Assembly (NCBI GenBank): GCA_020427145.1
Contig: JAGQOU010000008.1
Location: forward strand, 1-64,000
Direction of reading: 5' to 3'
Length of the DNA: 64,000 nucleotides
Source of the DNA: Planctomycetales bacterium
GTDB lineage: Bacteria; Planctomycetota; Planctomycetia; Pirellulales; Lacipirellulaceae
Shown: piece after piece, positions 59,394 to 64,000 of the stretch
How the letters are laid out: each line of letters opens with the position of its first letter
Numbering within the stretch: position 1 is the stretch's first letter
The notes under the pieces: generated by a model
What the model was told of the DNA's origin: nothing
What the model saw: the letters and a program-made list of their open reading frames with translations, nothing else
Databases searched by the model: none
Program-made: the position numbers and the translations under genes

Positions 59394-60575
59394 ATGCAAC
59401 GACGTGAAGTCGCTTTGATTGTCGACCCCGGTCGACCGTACGATCGGCACATCGTGCGGGGCGTGGCGGCGTACGTCCAAGAACAACAGCTTGGCTGGTC
59501 GCTCTACGCCGAGGAAGATCCCGTCGCTCGTTTGCCGGATCTCAAAGCGTGGGGCGGAGATGGGATCATCGCCAACTTCGACGACCGCAGGATTGCCACC
59601 GCGGTGGGCCGCATCGACGTGGCCGTCGTCGGCGTTGGCGGCGGCTACGGATACTTTCCTGGCGACCCCGACATTCCGTATGTGAGGACCGACAACCGCG
59701 CAATTGCCAACTTGGCGGCCAACCACTTGTTCGATTTGGGTTTTCGCTCGTTCGCGTTTTGCGGCGAGCCGCCCAATCGGGCCAACGGATGGGTCCGCGA
59801 GCGGGCCGAGGCGTTTCAAGCCGTGATGGCTTCCATGGGCCATCACTGCGAGATGTTCTTCGGCCGCTACGCTCCGTCGCGCCGCTGGCGCGAGTCGCAG
59901 GAAGCCTTGCAACGCTGGATTGAAAGCCTGCCCGTTCCCGTGGGGGTGATGGCCTGCAACGACGCCCGTGCCCGCCATGTCGCACAAGCGTGCCGCGCTG
60001 CCGGTCGCCGGGTGCCTGAAGACGTGGCAATTGTAGGAGTGGACAACGACGACGTGATGTGTGAATTGACGCAACCACGGCTGACCAGCATCGAACAAGG
60101 CGCGCGGCGCATCGGCTACGAAGCCGCGGCGCTGCTCGATACGATGATGCGCGGCAAGAAGCCGCCGCAGCGATCGATTATCGTGCCCCCAGCGGGCATC
60201 GTGACTCGCCAGTCGACCGACGTGCTTGCGATCAATGACCGAGAAATTGCCGAGGCGCTGCGACTGATCCGCCGCCGGGCCTGCGACCCGATCACCGTGC
60301 AGGACGTACTCGACGCGGCCCAAATGTCGCGATCCACCCTCGAAGCGCGATTTCGTGAAACGCTCGGTCGATCGATCCATGCCGAGATTCGTCGGGTGCA
60401 AGTCGACGCGGCTCAGCGACTGCTGGAGACCACGACGATCCCGATCAAGGAAATCGTCAAGCGCGTCGGAATCTCCTCGGTTCAATACTTTTCTGCTTTG
60501 ATGCGACGGGCCGTGGGAAAGACTCCCGGCGAAATCCGCAGGGAAGCCCAACGGGGCCAATCCGAATCTGGCTAA
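59394..60575 (+). CDS. xylR: XylR-type AraC-family transcription regulator
   Basis: A 393-residue regulator. Residues ~5-275 form a periplasmic-binding-protein-like sugar sensor (VALIVDPGRPYDRHIVRGVA; PVPVGVMACNDARARHVAQA; VAIVGVDNDDVMCELTQPRL), and the last ~100 residues an AraC-type double helix-turn-helix (ITVQDVLDAAQMSRSTLEAR; IPIKEIVKRVGISSVQYFSA). This fusion is the XylR class that responds to D-xylose. It is followed by a Gfo/Idh/MocA oxidoreductase and a xylose isomerase, so it most likely controls them. Confidence 0.9.
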   Translation: MQRREVALIVDPGRPYDRHIVRGVAAYVQEQQLGWSLYAEEDPVARLPDLKAWGGDGIIANFDDRRIATAVGRIDVAVVGVGGGYGYFPGDPDIPYVRTDNRAIANLAANHLFDLGFRSFAFCGEPPNRANGWVRERAEAFQAVMASMGHHCEMFFGRYAPSRRWRESQEALQRWIESLPVPVGVMACNDARARHVAQACRAAGRRVPEDVAIVGVDNDDVMCELTQPRLTSIEQGARRIGYEAAALLDTMMRGKKPPQRSIIVPPAGIVTRQSTDVLAINDREIAEALRLIRRRACDPITVQDVLDAAQMSRSTLEARFRETLGRSIHAEIRRVQVDAAQRLLETTTIPIKEIVKRVGISSVQYFSALMRRAVGKTPGEIRREAQRGQSESG

Positions 60576-60670
60576 CAGCGCGACACTCGCCGCCTTGCCA
60601 CGCGACAGCGCGATTGTCTCGCGCCTGCTCGCCACCGAACATCCTCACTTTTCGCTGAAAGGACCCTCCG

Positions 60671-61936
60671 ATGTCGACCCTCGATCGCCGTAGTTTTCTC
60701 CAGTCCGCCGCCGCCGCGGCCGGTACGGCCGGCGCCTTCGCCAGCGCGATGGGCGCGACCCAGTCGACAAGTCCCAGCGAGAATCTTCATTTCGCGCTCA
60801 TCGGAGCCGGGGGGCAGGGGCGTTGGGATACGAGTTGGTTGCTCAAGACGCCCGGCGCCAAACTGACGGCCATTTGCGAGATCAATCCGCTGCGCGCCGC
60901 CGAAGCGCAACAGATGGCTCCCGAGGCGCGTCTCTATACCGACTGGCACGAGATGTTCGCCCAGGAAAAAGACCTGCAGGCGGCGCTGGTGGCCCTGCCG
61001 GAACATACGCACTCAGCGGCGTCCATCGCGGCGATGAATGCGGGCCTCGACGTGTTCTGTGAGAAGCCGATGGCCTTTTCCACCGAACAAGCGCGAGCCA
61101 TGATCGCCGCTCGGGATAAGAACGGGCGCGTCTTGCAGATCGGTCAGCAGCGCCGGAGCAATCCGCTGTACTACCTTGCCGAACGGCTCGTTCACGAGGA
61201 AGGCCTCATTGGCGAAGTGCTGCGGATCGACGCGTTCTGGGACCGCTGGTCCGATTGGACGTTCCCGCTGCCGGAACTCGACAAGGATTTCAGCGAGTGG
61301 GGCTTCCCCACGCTCAACCACCTGATCAACTGGCGGCTCTACCGGCAGTACGGTCACGGCCTGATTACCGAAAACGGCACGCATCAACTTGACGCCTCCA
61401 GTTGGCTGCTTGGCGAGATGAAAGCCAAACGCGTTGCGGGGATGGGCGCCATCCGCTACCACGACGAACGCGAGACGCACGACATCTGCACGGCGGAGTA
61501 CCTGTTTGAAAACGACACGATCGTGCGCTTCTCGCAAGATTTCCACCAAGGTTTCAACTACGGCTGGAGCTACGGCGAATTGCTGCTGGGTAGCGAGGGC
61601 TCGCTGCGCGTGACCGCCGAGCAGGACATCTTCGTGTACGATCGCAATCGCAAGGAGACGCGGATTCCCATCGAACGCGCCGGCGACGTGGAGATCGCGG
61701 GCATCGCAACGCCGAGCGCTGATCTGCAGGCGGCGGAAGCCGATCGCCGCGGCGGGGGGTTGCGCACCTACAGCTACGCCCACGAGATGCGGATCTTCAA
61801 TCATTGCGTCCGCACTCGTTCGCAACCCGCCTGCACCGGCGAGATTGGCCACAACGCCATTGCCTTCACCGTCACCGGCGCCACCGCCCAGTACGACGGC
61901 GTGGTCTGCAATTTTGAGGAAGGCGACTTCGTCTAA
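60671..61936 (+). CDS. Gfo/Idh/MocA-family oxidoreductase with Tat-like signal
   Basis: A 421-residue protein beginning LDRRSFLQSAAAAAGTAGAF, a Tat-type leader, then the Rossmann motif FALIGAGGQGRWDTSWLL and the catalytic-Lys loop VFCEKPMAFS. The C-terminal substrate domain contains LITENGTHQLDASSWLLGEM. An AAAGGA ribosome-binding site precedes the ATG. It sits between the XylR regulator and the xylose isomerase, so it probably acts on a pentose or derived sugar; an exported enzyme in this position is noteworthy. Confidence 0.9.
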   Translation: MSTLDRRSFLQSAAAAAGTAGAFASAMGATQSTSPSENLHFALIGAGGQGRWDTSWLLKTPGAKLTAICEINPLRAAEAQQMAPEARLYTDWHEMFAQEKDLQAALVALPEHTHSAASIAAMNAGLDVFCEKPMAFSTEQARAMIAARDKNGRVLQIGQQRRSNPLYYLAERLVHEEGLIGEVLRIDAFWDRWSDWTFPLPELDKDFSEWGFPTLNHLINWRLYRQYGHGLITENGTHQLDASSWLLGEMKAKRVAGMGAIRYHDERETHDICTAEYLFENDTIVRFSQDFHQGFNYGWSYGELLLGSEGSLRVTAEQDIFVYDRNRKETRIPIERAGDVEIAGIATPSADLQAAEADRRGGGLRTYSYAHEMRIFNHCVRTRSQPACTGEIGHNAIAFTVTGATAQYDGVVCNFEEGDFV

Positions 61937-62000
61937 TCCTCAACGAACCCAACGCAAATCCTCGAACAAATCTGCCGCCGCGCATATAAGGAATCTCGCC

Positions 62001-63098
62001 GTGAGCGAACTCACTGAATACCGGTTCTCGTTCGGCCCTTGGAACATCAGCGAAGGCGCCGACCCCTTCGGTCCGGAGGTGCGCTCGCCCTATTCGTTGG
62101 AGGAGAAACTCGATTGGTACCGCCCGCTGGGCTTCGAAGGCGTGCAGTTCCATGACGACGACGTTGTTGAAGGACTCAACGACCTGGAGCATTTGCAGAT
62201 CATGAAGCGCGCCCGGGAGGTCGGCCATGCGTTGCGCGATCGCGGGCTGACTCCCGAGTTCGTGGCGCCGCGGCTGTGGTTCGACCCGCGCACGATCGAT
62301 GGCGGCTACACCTCCAACGACGCGGCGCAGCGAAAGTACGCCCTGGATCGCTCGATCAAGGCGGTGGACGTCGCACGCGAGGTCGGGACGCCGAACATCG
62401 TCTTGTGGCTGGCTCGCGAGGGTTCCTACATTCGCGAATCCAAGGACGCCAAGACGGCCTACCAGCGGATTCTCGATGCCGTGAATTTGCTGCTGGAATA
62501 CGACGAGGAGATCCAGGTGTGGATCGAGCCCAAGCCGAACGAACCGATGGACCACGCCTACGTGCCGACCATTGGGCACGCCCTTGCCTTGGCGTATCAA
62601 TCGGTCGATCCCGCGCGGGTCAGCGGGCTGATCGAAACGGCGCACGCCGTTCTGGCGGGGCTCGACCCGTCCGACGAGATGGCATTCGCACTGGCTCACG
62701 ATAAGTTGGCGAGCGTGCATCTCAACGATCAGAACGGGTTGAAGTTCGACCAGGACAAATCGTTTGGGGCCGCCAACCTGCGCTCCGCCTACAATCAGGT
62801 TCGCGTCCTGGAGCGGAGCGGCTACGGTCGCCGCGGCGAGTTTATCGGACTCGACGTCAAAGCGATGCGAACGCAATCGCAGGAAAGTTCGACTGCCCAC
62901 CTGTCCAACAGCCGAGCCCTGTTTCTGCATCTGTTGGACAAAGTTCGTTCGGCGGATCAGCAACTTGAACAAGAACTGATCGCGGCCCGCGATTACGAAG
63001 CGCTCGAGGCTTACACGCTCTGTCTGCTCCTGGGCGTGCCAACAGACGCGTCGTCGCCGCGCGTCGAGACCCCGGCGACAGCCGTGCAACACGCCTAG
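62001..63098 (+). CDS. xylA: Xylose isomerase, class I (actinobacterial-like)
   Basis: A 365-residue TIM-barrel protein starting at a GTG with an upstream AAGGAA. FSFGPWNISEGADPFG and GVQFHDDDVV (catalytic His51, nearby Asp) match the class I enzyme. Metal ligands appear in VWIEPKPNEPMDHAYVPTIG and SVHLNDQNGLKFDQDKSFGA. It converts D-xylose to D-xylulose with divalent metal ions. The xylulokinase gene is not in the window. Confidence 0.95.
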   Translation: MSELTEYRFSFGPWNISEGADPFGPEVRSPYSLEEKLDWYRPLGFEGVQFHDDDVVEGLNDLEHLQIMKRAREVGHALRDRGLTPEFVAPRLWFDPRTIDGGYTSNDAAQRKYALDRSIKAVDVAREVGTPNIVLWLAREGSYIRESKDAKTAYQRILDAVNLLLEYDEEIQVWIEPKPNEPMDHAYVPTIGHALALAYQSVDPARVSGLIETAHAVLAGLDPSDEMAFALAHDKLASVHLNDQNGLKFDQDKSFGAANLRSAYNQVRVLERSGYGRRGEFIGLDVKAMRTQSQESSTAHLSNSRALFLHLLDKVRSADQQLEQELIAARDYEALEAYTLCLLLGVPTDASSPRVETPATAVQHA

Positions 63099-63567
63099 CG
63101 GGGCGACGAGCGCCTGGCGTCGTTGCGCAGCGATTCGCCACGCGCTCGTCCTGAGCGTCCGCAATCGATCATATCGACGTCTCCCTACACGTCGCATTCA
63201 ACTGACAATCACTTGCACGACGGTCGGTCGTTGGGCGCAGGGAGTTTTGGTTCGACCTTCGCCAATGTCCATCGGTCCTACGGAATGCGGTTGTGTGGCC
63301 GTGCGCAATTCCTCGTGCTCTTCGCCGCCTTTCTGGCGGTGGGTCTTCACGTCACATTCACGGAAGCACGATACGATGGGACGCACCGCAGATCTGCGTA
63401 CGTCCAACTGGTCGCCCACGGCGCGGTGAAGTCCGCAAGCACGACGGCCAGCGGCCTCTTGAACCAGGCAGAGGGCGCCCGCGCAGGAATCTGCGGTCGC
63501 GGGCTGCGCGTCATTGGGACGCGAGCCGAACTCTCTTGCGACAGTCTGCCGGGCCGTAGGGTGTGAA
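63099..63567. other. Gap between xylose isomerase and phosphatase genes
   Basis: A 469-bp stretch. It holds only a doubtful small frame (63285-63566). Part of it must carry the promoter of the downstream gene. No repeat or RNA was recognised. Confidence 0.35.
63285..63566 (+). CDS. Possible small secreted protein, doubtful
   Basis: A 93-codon frame whose start is a hydrophobic leader (FLVLFAAFLAVGLHVTFTEA) and which ends one base before the ATG of the next gene. The rest is Arg/Ala-rich without recognisable motifs. No clear ribosome-binding site is seen, so it may be a chance frame in high-GC DNA. Confidence 0.25.
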   Translation: MRLCGRAQFLVLFAAFLAVGLHVTFTEARYDGTHRRSAYVQLVAHGAVKSASTTASGLLNQAEGARAGICGRGLRVIGTRAELSCDSLPGRRV

Positions 63568-64000
63568 ATGAAGAGTCGTCCTTTGCAAGTGGTGCTGGTC
63601 TTGGCGGCGCTATTGCTTGCGGTTTCCACCGGGCGATGCGATCAGCGGGTGCTGGTCATTGGCATCGACGGCGCAGGGGGCAGCTACGTCGAATCGACGC
63701 TCACCCCCCACATCGACGCCCTGGCGGCGGCCGGCGGCGCGAGCTACGAGTTTCTGAATGAGGGGGCGCTTATCGCCAACCCGCCGGGCGGCTACGGCGC
63801 CAGCGGGGTCAATTGGTCGACAATCGCCACCGGGGCGTCGGCGGCCCACCACGGGGTTGTCGACAATAGCTTCTCCGGGAGCGACTTCGACCAGTTTCCT
63901 CACTTCTTTAAGTACCTGAAAGACGCCAACGCGAGCCTGTTCACGGCGTCGATTGTCGACTGGGCTCCGATCAACGACCGGATTTTGGCGGATCAGTACG
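63568..64000 (+). CDS. Alkaline-phosphatase-superfamily phosphodiesterase, N-terminal part
   Basis: The gene runs off the right edge; 144 residues are visible. A signal peptide (LQVVLVLAALLLAVSTGRC) is followed by VLVIGIDGAGGSYVESTLTP and NWSTIATGASAAHHGVVDN. These are the first metal-binding Asp and nucleophile Ser/Thr regions of the type I phosphodiesterase/nucleotide pyrophosphatase family. It is likely a secreted phosphodiesterase or sulfatase-like hydrolase; substrate unknown. Confidence 0.85.
   Translation, partial: MKSRPLQVVLVLAALLLAVSTGRCDQRVLVIGIDGAGGSYVESTLTPHIDALAAAGGASYEFLNEGALIANPPGGYGASGVNWSTIATGASAAHHGVVDNSFSGSDFDQFPHFFKYLKDANASLFTASIVDWAPINDRILADQY

Overview
The window is high-GC DNA from a member of the Planctomycetota, most likely order Pirellulales. 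The taxonomic signs are: DUF1559 prepilin-like proteins with an H-X9-DG C-terminal motif, several VPEP/PEP-CTERM surface proteins (three carrying short dockerin-like Ca-binding stretches), an ECF sigma factor of the Rhodopirellula/Verrucomicrobium type next to a FecR-like anti-sigma protein, an LExR-x-LL type N-terminal sorting motif, and abundant secreted carbohydrate-active enzymes. No rRNA, tRNA, CRISPR array or transposase was found.

Layout. 1-6.1 kb (+): the end of an ABC permease, a large lipoprotein with a GATase-like region, a frameshifted GxxExxY gene bounded by 26-bp inverted repeats, an ABC ATPase and an exported methyltransferase. 6.2-8.9 kb (-): glycosyltransferase then radical SAM/B12 protein, tightly coupled. 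9.3-24 kb (-): a surface-protein and glycan locus read in the order ECF sigma, FecR protein, giant beta-strand-repeat PEP-CTERM protein, stand-alone lectin-like PEP-CTERM protein, hairpin, DUF1559 protein, small lipoprotein, beta-propeller PEP-CTERM protein, GH78 rhamnosidase. 24.4-27.9 kb (+): heparinase II/III-type lyase and a conserved secreted protein. 28-33 kb: a Gly/Arg-rich exported protein and a DUF2202 protein, divergent from a ZraS/ZraR-like sensor kinase and sigma-54 activator, with a candidate -24/-12 promoter and an enhancer-like dyad between them.

33.3-50 kb: a nearly complete type II secretion/type IV pilus-like machine. It comprises a secretin (+), an HD-GYP protein leading four minor pseudopilins (-), and a long + strand run of major pseudopilin, response regulator, PAS histidine kinase, STAS protein, GspE, GspF, PilM, PilN, PilO and a PilP/GspC-like protein. 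No prepilin peptidase lies in the window. Regulatory proteins interleaved with assembly genes suggest that control of the apparatus is genetically coupled to it.

50.3-64 kb: a peroxiredoxin, a GH92 mannosidase-like enzyme with Gln where the catalytic acid Glu is expected, a Tat-exported Gfo/Idh/MocA oxidoreductase, an EF-hand lipoprotein, a second PEP-CTERM/hairpin/DUF1559 set with two paralogous PEP-CTERM proteins, then a xylose cassette (XylR-type AraC regulator, Gfo/Idh/MocA oxidoreductase, xylose isomerase) and the start of a phosphodiesterase/phosphatase-family gene.

Overall the region couples secretion and surface display with secreted glycan breakdown (rhamnosyl, uronic-acid-type, mannosyl and xylosyl substrates) and the regulators that probably control them. 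The most noteworthy observations are a ~190-residue module used three times in PEP-CTERM proteins, the repeated PEP-CTERM/hairpin/DUF1559/lipoprotein arrangement, the GxxExxY element, the GH92 Glu-to-Gln change, and the sigma-54-type divergent locus.
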